Assembly: GCF_021556485.1 (NCBI RefSeq)
Contig: NZ_JAKGBW010000003.1
Span: 221,990 to 285,989 of the forward strand
Source: Oceanobacillus alkalisoli
GTDB taxonomy: Bacteria > Bacillota > Bacilli > Bacillales > Amphibacillaceae
Reading direction: 5' to 3'
DNA: 64,000 nucleotides
Shown here: piece after piece, positions 46,501 to 54,085 of the stretch
Layout: every line of letters begins with the position of its first letter
Position numbering within the stretch: the first letter of the stretch is position 1
Made by a program: the position numbers and the translations under genes
The notes under the pieces: model-generated
Seen by the model: the letters and a program-made list of their open reading frames with translations, nothing else
The model's database searches: none
What the model was told of the DNA's origin: nothing

Positions 46501-47020
46501 GCATTCCCCGACCGCCACCACCAAGGGTTGCTTTAATGATGATTGGATAACCATACTTTTCACCAAAAGTAAAAACTTCTTCTATGCTATGTACAGCACC
46601 GCTTCCTGGTATAACAGGAATATCTGCGTTTACTGCTTGTTCGCGAGCTTTTACCTTATCTCCAAACATGTCTAAATGCTTGCTTTTCGGTCCAATAAAG
46701 ATAATGCCTTCTTCTTCACAGCGTTTAGCAAATTCGATGTTCTCAGACAAAAATCCGTAACCAGGGTGAATCGCATCGATATCTTTTTCTTTTGCAAGTT
46801 CGATAATGCCTTCGATATCAAGATATGCATCAATCGGTTTCTTGTCTTCCCCGATTAAGTAAGCTTCATCTGCTTTAAAACGGTGAAGTGAACTTAGATC
46901 CTCTTTTGAATAGACAGCAACCGTTCGGATTCCGAGCTCATTACATGCCCGGAATACCCTAATTGCAATTTCTCCTCTGTTTGCTACTAAAACTTTCTTA
47001 ATATGCTTTAGATTTACCAT
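43580..47020 (-). CDS. pycA: Pyruvate carboxylase
   Basis: Biotin-dependent anaplerotic enzyme that makes oxaloacetate from pyruvate and bicarbonate. The 1146-residue protein has the full architecture. Biotin carboxylase occupies about 1-455, with ATP-grasp GGGGRGMR and EVNPRVQVEHTITE. Carboxyltransferase occupies about 530-810, with LLTDTTFRDAHQSLLATRIRT and the metal-site HLHTHDT. A tetramerisation region follows, then a C-terminal biotinyl domain with the EAMKMET lysine. The start is ATG 47020 with AGGTGG 5-6 nt upstream; a GTG three codons earlier is part of that site. It overlaps the end of ftsW by 23 nt. Confidence 0.98.
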   Translation of the reverse strand: MVNLKHIKKVLVANRGEIAIRVFRACNELGIRTVAVYSKEDLSSLHRFKADEAYLIGEDKKPIDAYLDIEGIIELAKEKDIDAIHPGYGFLSENIEFAKRCEEEGIIFIGPKSKHLDMFGDKVKAREQAVNADIPVIPGSGAVHSIEEVFTFGEKYGYPIIIKATLGGGGRGMRVVNSPEEVSEAYDRTKSEAKTAFGDDEIYVEKLLTNPKHIEVQILGDSHGDIVHLYERDCSIQRRHQKLIEVAPSLTLSEELREEICEAAVSLMRNVDYLNAGTVEFLVSEGEFYFIEVNPRVQVEHTITEMITGIDIVQTQILIADGYGLHGEEIQVPKQEDIITDGYAIQSRVTTEDPLNNFMPDTGKILAYRTGGGFGVRLDAGNGFSGAIISPHYDSLLVKVSTWAKSYKQAIMKMVRNLREFRIRGIKTNVQFLEKVMHHEQFITGDYDTTFVDKTPELFEFPKSRDRATRMLSYIGDITINGVEGAAKVEKPEFSKLLIPRIDQHTVIPNGTKQILDESGPEALADWVKNQKEVLLTDTTFRDAHQSLLATRIRTKDLVQIAEPTARIQSNLFSVEMWGGATFDVAYRFLKEDPWTRLEQLREKMPNVLFQMLLRASNAVGYKNYPDNLIHAFVEKSAEKGIDVFRIFDSLNWFEGMKLAIEAVRDNNKIAEAAMCYTGNMLDKGRSKYDLDYYVNLAKQLEDAGAHILAIKDMAGLLKPEAAYQLISTLKEETELPIHLHTHDTSGNGIYMYARAVDAGVDIVDIANGPLAGMTSQPSGQTLYHALEGHERQPEMNIDEVEKLSHYWEGIREYYSDFESGMKSPHTEIYNHEMPGGQYSNLQQQAKAVGLGDRWNEVKKTFRLVNDMFGDIVKVTPSSKVVGDMALFMVQNDLSEQDVYDKGHQIDFPESVIEFAAGYIGQPYQGFPEKLQKVILKDKEPIAVRPGELLEPVDFDALKEELEKKVEQKVEDHDVIAYALYPKVYLDYQNFTDTYGDMSVLDTPTFFYGMKLGEEIDVTIEEGKTLIINLVSISEPKPDGTRVIYFELNGQTREIQIKDKSIRSSVAFRPKVEKGNEKHIGATMPGTVLGVNCKKGDEVKKGDPLLTTEAMKMETSIQAPFGGVIKDVYVKNGSVIEVDDILVEFE

Positions 47021-48191
47021 ATTTCCCACCTCTGTTTATTTGTTTTATTTTTCTATTTGTATTATCTTGTTGATTCCCTGTCTCATGTTCCCTTCTTCTC
47101 ACATTCATTGCGATGTTATTGAGAATTCCCATGGAGATAAGTAATACTAACAATGAAGTTCCGCCATAACTAATAAATGGCAGCGTAACTCCAGTAATCG
47201 GTAGCAGACCACTTATAGAACCCAGGTTAATGAATGCTTGGATTCCAACCATCGAAGAAATACCGATGGCAAGCAGTGCGCCGAAGCTGTCTGTACATTT
47301 CCTTGAAATAAAGATACCCCTTAGTACAATGGCAGCAAGTAAACCAATTACGATAATTACACCAATAAATCCTAATTCTTCGGCAATGATGGCCATGATA
47401 AAATCAGTATGAGCCTGTGTTAAATAGCCTAGTTTCTGAACGCTTTGCCCTAATCCTTCTCCAGTTAAGCCACCAACCCCAATCGCTACATAGGATTGGA
47501 TTAATTGGTAACCATCTGAGTCCGGTGTTTCAAAAGGTTGATATGCCCCAGTAAAACGTGAAATCCGCTCATCCGTCACCATGGACGGTGCAACGAGGAA
47601 TAAAAGCCCGATGCCAAAAGCTATTAAAATAGTTAAATGCTTCCAACGGATACCTGAACTAACAATTACAGAACAGGCAATGATAAAGATGATGGAAGAT
47701 GTACCGATATCCGGTTGAATAATGATCAACCCGATAAAAACACCGGTTAAAATTAACGGAGGGAGTACACCGGTCGTAAATTTATCAATATACGTCTGCT
47801 TCTTAGAATATACAGAAGCGAGATACATAATCAGCGCAATTTTGGCAAATTCAGCTGGTTGCAAACTCATTGGTCCGATTCGGAGCCAAGACTTGGCATT
47901 GTTTACATCTGTCCCAAATAAAATAACACCAACAAGCATCAGTAGAACACCTATAACAATAAACTTCATCAATTTCTGATAATACTGATAAGGAAACAGA
48001 CACGTAAACAGAAATCCAATGAAGCCAACACCAAACCAAATCGCTTGCCGCTTTAAATAATATGTACTCTCCTGCCCCTCCACTACCGCAGTGACCATAC
48101 TGGCGCTATAAACCATCACTAGGCCGAATGCAGTTAATAACAATGGTGTAATGATTAAGGTGTAATCAAAGTATTTTAATTTTTGTAACAT
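46998..48191 (-). CDS. ftsW: SEDS peptidoglycan polymerase FtsW
   Basis: Polytopic glycosyltransferase that polymerises septal peptidoglycan with PBP2B. The 397-residue protein has ten membrane helices and the SEDS motifs IIQPDIGTSSIIF, RISRFTGAYQPFETPDSDGYQLIQSYVAIGVGGL and ITGVTLPFISYGGTSLL. A basic, polar C-terminal tail of about 35 residues (NVRRREHETGNQQ...) sets it apart from the SpoVE-like protein at 6929-8041. Its position just upstream of pycA is that of ftsW (ylaO) in B. subtilis. It overlaps pycA by 23 nt. Confidence 0.93.
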   Translation of the reverse strand: MLQKLKYFDYTLIITPLLLTAFGLVMVYSASMVTAVVEGQESTYYLKRQAIWFGVGFIGFLFTCLFPYQYYQKLMKFIVIGVLLMLVGVILFGTDVNNAKSWLRIGPMSLQPAEFAKIALIMYLASVYSKKQTYIDKFTTGVLPPLILTGVFIGLIIIQPDIGTSSIIFIIACSVIVSSGIRWKHLTILIAFGIGLLFLVAPSMVTDERISRFTGAYQPFETPDSDGYQLIQSYVAIGVGGLTGEGLGQSVQKLGYLTQAHTDFIMAIIAEELGFIGVIIVIGLLAAIVLRGIFISRKCTDSFGALLAIGISSMVGIQAFINLGSISGLLPITGVTLPFISYGGTSLLVLLISMGILNNIAMNVRRREHETGNQQDNTNRKIKQINRGGKYGKSKAY

Positions 48192-48324
48192 CCTTCTTCT
48201 CCTCGAGTTGTAGATTTTAACGGAAGGATATCGAAAAACTTTTTATAAAGTATAACACATTTAAATAAATAGTACATACTATTTATAAAAAGTTTTTCTT
48301 TCACCCACATTTACTATTGAATTT

Positions 48325-48502
48325 ATCTAAAACAAAGGCGAAAGCGCCCGTTTAGCAACGTACAAACTGGAGCACTCCGGAATGAGATAAAAGAAACACA
48401 ACGAACGCAGTGAGTTGATGTTGACTTATCGATTAAAGGAGTGTGAAGTTTGATAGTTGCTGGACGCTGGAGCCGGACGTGGCTAGTGCTAGCAACTCTA
48501 GC
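48325..48502 (-). repeat. Family B repeat, copy B3 (short, inverted orientation)
   Basis: A 178-bp element in the opposite orientation to B1 and B2. Read on the minus strand it runs from GTTGCTAGCACTAGCCACGT to GCTAAACGGGCGCTTTCGCC. It is almost identical to both flanks of B2 but goes straight from CTTTAATCGATAA to GTCAACATCAACTCACT. It therefore lacks the segment of about 70 nt seen in B1 and B2 (GAAGACTTAGCCG...TTGCGG). It sits between ylaN and ftsW on their common strand. Confidence 0.85.
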
Positions 48503-48543
48503 TACCCACAGAATCTTTATTTTATAATTTCCTATATCTAAAA

Positions 48544-48580
48544 CAAAAAAACCTTGCCAAGTTCTTTCAGGCAAAGTTTT
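48544..48580 (-). terminator. Terminator of ylaN
   Basis: On the minus strand AACTTTGCC and GGCAAGGTT pair with one G-T and are followed by seven T residues, 26 nt after the ylaN stop. Confidence 0.8.
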
Positions 48581-48605
48581 GCTGCAAAATCAATACACAA
48601 AACGT

Positions 48606-48890
48606 TCACAACGCATTTTGTGAAGCTTCATGCAAAATATTAAGCTTCTTCTCTAAATTTTCCAGAAGTGCTTTACCTTCATTCTCGCTGATTAAGTTCA
48701 AACGCACAGCAAAGTCAATCTCTTTAGAGAGACCAAACATTTGTGTATCTAACACCTCTTCGTAGACTGGGCACTGTGGCATTGTTAAATTCTCTATTTG
48801 AACTTCAATTAGTCGTAAAATTCTGTCAGCGTCAGCCTTCAGAAGGGCTTGGGCTTTTTCACGATGATTAACTGTCACCTCAGGAACCAT
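48606..48890 (-). CDS. ylaN: UPF0358 family protein YlaN
   Basis: Small, highly conserved Firmicutes protein, essential under some conditions and recently linked to iron and Fur function. The 94-residue protein is mostly helical: [59 protein letters not shown]. The [17 protein letters not shown] segment is the YlaN signature. It has its own terminator, and a family B repeat separates it from ftsW. Confidence 0.95.
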   Translation of the reverse strand: MVPEVTVNHREKAQALLKADADRILRLIEVQIENLTMPQCPVYEEVLDTQMFGLSKEIDFAVRLNLISENEGKALLENLEKKLNILHEASQNAL

Positions 48891-49109
48891 AATAATCCCC
48901 TCCAGTAATAAAGACTCCTTCTTATATATTAGCGGTTGCCAAAAAAAAATGCAAACAAAATCGAAGGATATCCTATAAAAGAATTGCTTTTCTTAGATTA
49001 TGTCTCGATTAAGTGAAAATATTGAAGCAGTTTGATAGAATTATAAGGAATCGATTACAAAGTGTTTCCGAGATTCATAAGGTAATTAAAAAAGATGGGG
49101 GCAAAAGAA

Positions 49110-49592
49110 ATGATTATACCACTAAAAGGGAATGTAAAGTTTCCAATTACACTTGATCCAACTGTCTGGATTTTTGATGACAGAAGAATTAAATTTGCAG
49201 AAGCATTTTCCGGTGAACATCATGCTAGAGAAGAACAAGAGCATCCATTCAGCTCTGAAGAACGTTTTAACCGGGAAGTAGTTCAAGCAACTAATGACAA
49301 TAAACCGATTTCCCGTAAAGATGCGGATGAGATTTTAAAATCGACTTATGTGATACCCTTCAAACCATTTTATCAAAATGCAGAAGTGAACGACGGAGCA
49401 ACCGATGCCACAATTGTCCAAGCAGACGGCAATGAAGTAAGCCTTGGGTTGGAAGAACTCGCGAATAGCTACCTGTTATTTTCCTTTGAAGGTAAGCCAT
49501 TAAAAGACGATGGTCCTGTACATATTTATTTTAATGACGGCACAAATAAAGATGACCCGATTAAAGGAGTTAACGAGATTATCATTAACTAG
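49110..49592 (+). CDS. Conserved Bacillaceae protein (YlaL-like)
   Basis: I do not recognise a characterised domain. About 160 residues, soluble and acidic, opening MIIPLKGNVKFPITLDPTVWIFDDRRI and ending in a beta-rich part (YLLFSFEGKPLKDDGPVHIYFNDG). The position between ylaN and ylaJ matches ylaL of B. subtilis, and the GNVKFPITLDPTVWIFDD start fits my memory of that family, which has no known function. The start is set at ATG 49110 with GGGGGC 7 nt upstream; an ATG five codons earlier overlaps that site. A family A remnant follows it. Confidence 0.78.
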   Translation: MIIPLKGNVKFPITLDPTVWIFDDRRIKFAEAFSGEHHAREEQEHPFSSEERFNREVVQATNDNKPISRKDADEILKSTYVIPFKPFYQNAEVNDGATDATIVQADGNEVSLGLEELANSYLLFSFEGKPLKDDGPVHIYFNDGTNKDDPIKGVNEIIIN

Positions 49593-49619
49593 CTCAAGTT
49601 CCACAATCAAAAACAGCGA

Positions 49620-49928
49620 ATTACTTTCATTCAGCGTAAGTGTTTTGCACGTTCTCATGGGTTGCTCTCTAATCACCGTTCAGTTGCCCGACGGACGGAT
49701 GCGCATCCTAAGGCACTGCTAGAGCTCCTCGGGCTGAGCACTAAGGGGTCTCCAGGCTCGTGCTGTTCCCGCAGGAGTCACCGTCCCCCGGGCAACTGAA
49801 CTGGTGAAGATGATTATGTTAAATAGAAATTATTCCATCACAACATCAGTGTGAAGATTACATTTATAGAATAATAAATAGTGTTCCAAATGAAGTTTTT
49901 CCTGGTAGCAGTCCAGACACCTCGAGAC
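49620..49928 (-). repeat. Family A repeat, copy A5 (inverted, truncated)
   Basis: This copy reads in the opposite direction to A2-A4. It runs from the end ATTACTTTCATTCAGCGTAA through hairpin 2 (GTTCAGTTGCCCGACGGACG ... CCCGGGCAACTGAAC) and the spacer, and then one arm of hairpin 1 (GCAGTCCAGACACCTC at 49908). It breaks off after CGAGAC, with no second arm and no second terminal repeat. The break falls 25 bp before the ylaJ promoter. It shows that family A elements occur in both orientations and decay by end loss. Confidence 0.82.
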
Positions 49929-49952
49929 AGCTTTCGGACTAATTATTTTCAT

Positions 49953-49981
49953 TTGACAAGAATTCCTGCGAATATTTTAAT
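49953..49981 (+). promoter_or_regulatory. Sigma-A-type promoter of ylaJ
   Basis: TTGACA (49953-49958), 17 nt and TTTAAT (49976-49981) lie 46 nt before the ylaJ start. A 16-bp perfect palindrome AAGTAAAGCTTTACTT (49998-50013) sits between the promoter and the AGGAGG ribosome site and could be an operator. Confidence 0.65.
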
Positions 49982-50027
49982 TTATTCTGCTAAAAATAAG
50001 TAAAGCTTTACTTAGGAGGTATGAATA

Positions 50028-50621
50028 ATGGATATTCGTAAATGGGTCTTTCTTGCTTTTAGTCTTGTCACGCTTTTCGGATGTCAAAGTAATGACAATG
50101 CAGCACGAGATGATGACCAATCAACTAATCGTTTCATGCAAGTGGAAAATAGAAATGAAACTGAAAATACACAGTTAACGAACACAGAAATAGCGGAGCA
50201 TCTTGCAGACGTCGCTAGCAATGTACCAGAAGTAAACGAAGCGTCAGCGGTTGTTGCTGGGCCATATACGATTGTCGCTATTGATGTGAACGAAGATATT
50301 GACCGCTCCCGGGTCGGAACAATTAAATATACCGTTTCTGAAGCGTTATATCATGACCCATGGGGTAAAACCGCTGTTGTTGTAGCTGACGCGGACCTCA
50401 TGGCTCGAGTACGGGGAATGGGTGACCAAATCCAGGCTGGCTATCCTGTCCAAGGTATTGTCGAAGAACTTGCGGCGATTGTCGGGAGAGCGATACCTGA
50501 ATTTCCAATTATGGACGATGTGCCAATAGAACAAGATGATAATAAAGAAATGCTTGATGAAAATGACAAGAATGAATTAGAGAAAATAGAAGATGAACAG
50601 TCACGTCACCGAAAAGAATAA
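50028..50621 (+). CDS. ylaJ: YhcN/YlaJ family sporulation lipoprotein
   Basis: Predicted lipoprotein of the YhcN/YlaJ family, found in spores of Bacillus and linked to germination. The 197-residue protein has a signal peptide with lipobox LFGC (Cys19). An asparagine/glutamate-rich linker follows, then the YhcN/YlaJ domain (about 60-160) with EIAEHLADVASNVPEVNEASAVVAGPYTIVAIDV and an HDPWGKTAVVVADADLMARVRGM segment. The C-terminus is very acidic. AGGAGG precedes the ATG. The gene ylaK (phoH), next to ylaJ in B. subtilis, is missing here. Confidence 0.9.
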   Translation: MDIRKWVFLAFSLVTLFGCQSNDNAARDDDQSTNRFMQVENRNETENTQLTNTEIAEHLADVASNVPEVNEASAVVAGPYTIVAIDVNEDIDRSRVGTIKYTVSEALYHDPWGKTAVVVADADLMARVRGMGDQIQAGYPVQGIVEELAAIVGRAIPEFPIMDDVPIEQDDNKEMLDENDKNELEKIEDEQSRHRKE

Positions 50622-50628
50622 CGAGAAA

Positions 50629-50666
50629 CGGAGGCATTCCTATATTATAAGGAGGCCTCCGCTTTA
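50629..50666 (+). terminator. Terminator of ylaJ
   Basis: CGGAGGC and GCCTCCG, with inner TTCC/GGA pairing, form a GC-rich stem 7 nt after the stop. The following T-run is short (CTTTATT), so efficiency is uncertain. Confidence 0.65.
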
Positions 50667-50682
50667 TTAATTATCACACATG

Positions 50683-50724
50683 AACCGTCTGTAACACCCC
50701 GGCTAAATGAAGTTTCACTTTATT
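50683..50724. repeat. Family E remnant, copy E4
   Basis: A 42-bp block consisting of the left end AACCGTCTGTAACACCCC joined directly to the right end TAAATGAAGTTTCACTTTAT of family E. The middle is missing. It lies between convergent ylaJ and the small membrane-protein gene and overlaps the latter's stop. Confidence 0.6.
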
Positions 50725-51010
50725 GGAGAGGCGTTTCTTCTTGCTTTTCATTATAGTACTGAACACCAAACTGTGAGCCTTCTGATACCATTTTGGCGTT
50801 TTCCAAATCCGCGGCGTCTTTCGCATCCATCTGATCTGGGTGACCGGCTTTTTCAAAAGTCGATTCTCCTGTATCCATTTGTTTATGGAGAAGATTATTT
50901 ACGGATTCTTTTATTTTCGATTTTTGTGATTCATTCAGGAAAAAATAGCTTGCTGCACCTGCTCCGATAACACCTGCGCCAACTGCTGTAATTATATTAC
51001 GCTTTTTCAT
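50720..51010 (-). CDS. Small membrane-anchored protein, unknown function
   Basis: I do not recognise a family. About 96 residues: a basic start (MKKRN), one glycine/alanine-rich membrane segment (about 5-23, ITAVGAGVIGAGAASYFFL), then a soluble charged region with a short helix (SQKSKIKESVNNLLHKQM) and an acidic end. This layout recalls YtxH-type stress proteins, but the evidence is weak. The start is set at ATG 51010 with AAGGAAGGG upstream; the longest frame adds eight residues. It converges on ylaJ. Confidence 0.7.
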   Translation of the reverse strand: MKKRNIITAVGAGVIGAGAASYFFLNESQKSKIKESVNNLLHKQMDTGESTFEKAGHPDQMDAKDAADLENAKMVSEGSQFGVQYYNEKQEETPLQ

Positions 51011-51155
51011 CGATTTTCCCTTCCTTTCCAACACGAAGTTATATTTATATTCCCCTATAAAAAAGAATAAAACCTTTAATTGACGAAAAAGATTTTCCTA
51101 GCTTTTACCTAGTATGATATACTTATTTCATCATCAGGATGGATGAGGTGAAAGG

Positions 51156-51359
51156 ATGCAAGTTAAATGTACAATATGCGAAAAAATCGATGAACTTCCT
51201 GACGACTCATTTAAAGCGAAACGACTAAGGAACCGCCGAACTTATATGTATTTATGCGATGAATGTTACGAGCGGATTGGAATAAAAACAAAAGCAAGAC
51301 ACGCAACAGGCAAATTCAGGCTTTATGAAGAGCATAAGGAAGAAGATGAATATATTTAA
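51156..51359 (+). CDS. ylaI: DUF2197 zinc-ribbon protein YlaI
   Basis: Small cytosolic protein of unknown function. The 67-residue product has two CxxC pairs (Cys5/Cys8 in CTIC and Cys34/Cys37 in CDEC), suggesting one zinc site. Between them is the basic stretch FKAKRLRNRRTYMYL. This is the YlaI pattern. GAGGTGAAAGG precedes the ATG. It converges on ylaH, with a shared terminator. Confidence 0.9.
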   Translation: MQVKCTICEKIDELPDDSFKAKRLRNRRTYMYLCDECYERIGIKTKARHATGKFRLYEEHKEEDEYI

Positions 51360-51368
51360 TTTTAGCAT

Positions 51369-51396
51369 TAAAAAACGCCCTACGAGGCGTTTTTTG
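51369..51396 (+). terminator. Bidirectional terminator between ylaI and ylaH
   Basis: AAAAAACGCC and GGCGTTTTTT form a short, symmetrical stem with A and T runs on each side. The ylaH stop codon lies inside the loop side of this hairpin. Confidence 0.88.
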
Positions 51397-51688
51397 CTTT
51401 TCTTTGCATATGAAGTCTTGTACGGTAAATTACAAGGACAATACAGATGATAACAAGACTTTCTGTCATCGGTAACCTCATGATGCTGAATATAGTCGTA
51501 ATATAATTACCGAGAACGAGCATGAAGTAGACAAAAATGTTTTTCCCGACGGATAACTTTCTTGCAAATCCAAGCTTATAAGCGATTGCTGAAAGTATAA
51601 GGTTGATGAAATACAGCGTCCAGAAAATATTGTCTATGCCAAAGTTGTCTACGATATAATCTAATACAAAGCTAAACGATCCTGTCAT
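51380..51688 (-). CDS. ylaH: YlaH-like membrane protein
   Basis: Small integral membrane protein of unknown function. The 102-residue product has three membrane helices (about 19-37, 46-65 and 73-88) with short basic loops. The pattern FWTLYFINLILSAIAYKLGFARKLSVGKNIFVYFMLVLGNYITTIFS is typical of YlaH. GGGGGA precedes the ATG. Its last codons and stop (AAC GCC TCG TAG) are part of the shared terminator hairpin. It is the last gene of the yla block before the thrS block. Confidence 0.87.
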   Translation of the reverse strand: MTGSFSFVLDYIVDNFGIDNIFWTLYFINLILSAIAYKLGFARKLSVGKNIFVYFMLVLGNYITTIFSIMRLPMTESLVIICIVLVIYRTRLHMQRKAKNAS

Positions 51689-51798
51689 ACCAATTAATCC
51701 CCCAATAACATTCGCTCATTCCATCATACTAAATCTTTTAAATTCATGCTAGACAAAAGGAAGAATAAATTATTACAATCTAGGGACAGGCAGCAAAT

Positions 51799-51826
51799 CA
51801 GCTCCGAAAGCTTTCTCTCGGAGCTG
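51799..51826 (-). terminator. Possible terminator of thrS
   Basis: CAGCTCCGA (51799-51807) and TCGGAGCTG (51818-51826) are perfect complements 12 nt beyond the thrS stop. The downstream minus-strand sequence is ATTTGC, without a true T-run, so it may be an mRNA-stabilising hairpin instead. Confidence 0.5.
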
Positions 51827-51837
51827 TTGAATAACCT

Positions 51838-53781
51838 TTATTTATTCGATTTATTAGCAATCTCTTCTCTTAGCAACTCTTTAAATACATCGCTTGAGAC
51901 AGTCGTTGTTGCTTTTTCACCGTAGCGACGGTACGTTACTGCATTTTCTTCAATTTCTTTGTCACCGAGTACGAGTGCAAATGGAACTTTTTCAGTTTGA
52001 GCTTGGCGAATTTTATAACCAATTTTCTCATCACGCTCATCCACTTCGACACGGATTCCTTCTCTTGTTAATGATTCAGCGACTTGTTTTGCATAATCGA
52101 AATGCACCTGCGGAGATACTGGAATTACTTTCACTTGTACTGGAGCTAACCATGTTGGAAATGCACCTTTGTATTCTTCGATTAAGAATGCAACGAAGCG
52201 TTCCATCGTTGACACGACGCCTCGGTGAATCACAACGGGACGGTGTTCTTTTCCGTCTTCTCCGATGTACGTTAAATCAAAGCGTTCCGGAAGCAACACA
52301 TCAAGTTGTACGGTGGAGAGTGTTTCTTCTTTACCGAGGGCTGTCTTCACTTGAATGTCGAGCTTCGGTCCGTAGAAAGCTGCTTCTCCCTCTGCTTCCA
52401 CGTAATCAAGTTCCAATTCTTCCATCGTTTCTTTCAATTGACGTTGTGTCATTTCCCACATTGCATCGTCATCAATATATTTTTCCTTATCTTCCGGATC
52501 ACGGTAAGAAAGTCTAAAACTATAATCTTCAATTCCGAAATCTTTATAAACATGCTGGATTAACTCAACAACCCGCTTAAATTCATCTTTCAGCTGGTCT
52601 GGACGGGCAAAAATATGTGCATCATTCAACGTCATTCCGCGTACGCGCTGTAAACCTGCAAGTGCCCCGCTCATCTCATAACGATGCATTGTTCCAAGTT
52701 CAGCAATCCGGACCGGTAATTGACGATAACTCCATAATTGATTTTTAAAGACCATCATATGGTGTGGACAGTTCATTGGACGGAGTACTAATGTTTCGTT
52801 GTCCATCTCCATGGACGGGAACATATCTTCTTGATAATGATCCCAGTGACCACTTGTCTGATAAAGTTCTTTACTACCAAGAACAGGAGTATAAACATGG
52901 TCATAACCTAGCTTTTCTTCCAGGTCAACGATGTAGCGTTCAACGATTCTCCGGATTGTCGCACCTTTTGGTAACCACAGTGGTAATCCTTGACCGACTT
53001 TTTGAGAGACAGTGAATAAATCGAGTTCTTTACCGAGCTTGCGGTGGTCCCTTTCTTTTCTCTCTTCCAATATTTTTAGATATTCTTCAAGCTGAGATTT
53101 CTTTTCAAATGCTGTTCCGTAAATTCGCTGCAGCTGTTGATTATCGCTATCGCCTCTCCAGTAAGCACCAGATATACTAAGTAATTTAAAGACTTTTATT
53201 TTGCTTGTACTCGGCACATGCACACCGCGACATAGATCAAAAAATTCGCCCTGCTCATAAATCGTTACCGTTTCACCTTCTGGAATAGCATCAATTAATT
53301 CAAGCTTCAGGTTGTCACCGATTTCTGCAAAGCGTTTCTTCGCCTCGGCTCTTGAAACCTCAACCCGTTTAATTTCTAAGTTTTCGTCCACGATACGTTG
53401 CATTTCTTTTTCGATTTTCGGCAGGTCTTCCGGAGTAAGCGCATGCTCCATATCCATGTCATAGTAAAATCCTTCTTCAATGACTGGGCCTACTCCAAAT
53501 TTCACGTCACCGTATAGCCGTTTGATTGCCTGAGCAAGCAAGTGTGCTGTTGAATGACGCAGGATATCAATTCCTTCATCATCTCGGTATGTTAAGATTT
53601 GGATCTCTCCGCCGTCTTCAATCGGGCGTCGTAAATCCCACGGTTCACCGTTAAGCTTAATTGCTAATGCTTGTTTTCGTAATCCTGGTGAAATGGAAGC
53701 TGCAACTTCTTCCCCTGTTGTGCCTTTTGAGAATTCCTTTTTATTCCCATCCGGGAAGACTAACGTAATTTCTTCTGCCAT
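51838..53781 (-). CDS. thrS: Threonine--tRNA ligase ThrS
   Basis: Class II aminoacyl-tRNA synthetase that charges and proofreads tRNA-Thr. The 647-residue protein has an N-terminal TGS domain (about 1-62) and an editing domain (about 65-225, with [24 protein letters not shown]). The catalytic core (about 240-535) has the zinc motif NCPHHMMVF, the motif 2 region [32 protein letters not shown] and motif 3 [15 protein letters not shown]. The anticodon-binding domain covers about 540-645. The start is ATG 53781 with AGGAG 10 nt upstream. A T-box leader controls it. Confidence 0.98.
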   Translation of the reverse strand: MAEEITLVFPDGNKKEFSKGTTGEEVAASISPGLRKQALAIKLNGEPWDLRRPIEDGGEIQILTYRDDEGIDILRHSTAHLLAQAIKRLYGDVKFGVGPVIEEGFYYDMDMEHALTPEDLPKIEKEMQRIVDENLEIKRVEVSRAEAKKRFAEIGDNLKLELIDAIPEGETVTIYEQGEFFDLCRGVHVPSTSKIKVFKLLSISGAYWRGDSDNQQLQRIYGTAFEKKSQLEEYLKILEERKERDHRKLGKELDLFTVSQKVGQGLPLWLPKGATIRRIVERYIVDLEEKLGYDHVYTPVLGSKELYQTSGHWDHYQEDMFPSMEMDNETLVLRPMNCPHHMMVFKNQLWSYRQLPVRIAELGTMHRYEMSGALAGLQRVRGMTLNDAHIFARPDQLKDEFKRVVELIQHVYKDFGIEDYSFRLSYRDPEDKEKYIDDDAMWEMTQRQLKETMEELELDYVEAEGEAAFYGPKLDIQVKTALGKEETLSTVQLDVLLPERFDLTYIGEDGKEHRPVVIHRGVVSTMERFVAFLIEEYKGAFPTWLAPVQVKVIPVSPQVHFDYAKQVAESLTREGIRVEVDERDEKIGYKIRQAQTEKVPFALVLGDKEIEENAVTYRRYGEKATTTVSSDVFKELLREEIANKSNK

Positions 53782-53820
53782 CACAAGTCATCTCCTATAA
53801 CAAATTTATAAGTAAAACAA

Positions 53821-54079
53821 TAAAAAAACCGTCTCTCTGCATTCATGCAAAGGGACGGTATATTTCTATAACGTGGTTCCACCCAAATTCCGATTTTTAA
53901 AAAATCGCTTCTAGTCTTTAACGCAGATTAGACGCTGCCGTTTACTTCAATTCCACAGCAGAGCTCAGAGGTGGTAATTATCTGATTGTATACAGAAAGC
54001 TTTCAGCCGGGGCTTCCTTCTCTTATCTATACAAATATACAAATAATCATGTCCTCTTCATCGCTTGATTTGTATGATT
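53821..54079 (-). promoter_or_regulatory. T-box leader of thrS
   Basis: Read on the minus strand, the leader ends with the conserved T-box GGGTGGAACCACG (about 53871-53884). The intrinsic terminator follows (CCGTCCCTTTGC and GCAGAGAGACGG plus seven T residues, 53821-53860). Stem I is framed by GAGG (near 54055) and CCTC (near 53968). On the 3' side of its internal loop the triplet ACC follows ATAATT, a threonine codon that fits as specifier. Uncharged tRNA-Thr would stabilise the antiterminator and allow thrS transcription. Confidence 0.92.
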
Positions 54080-54085
54080 ACTTGT

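Noticed and set aside
49095-49109. Upstream ATG as the start of the YlaL-like gene.
   Set aside because: It overlaps the GGGGGC ribosome site of the next ATG and adds five residues that do not fit the family start.
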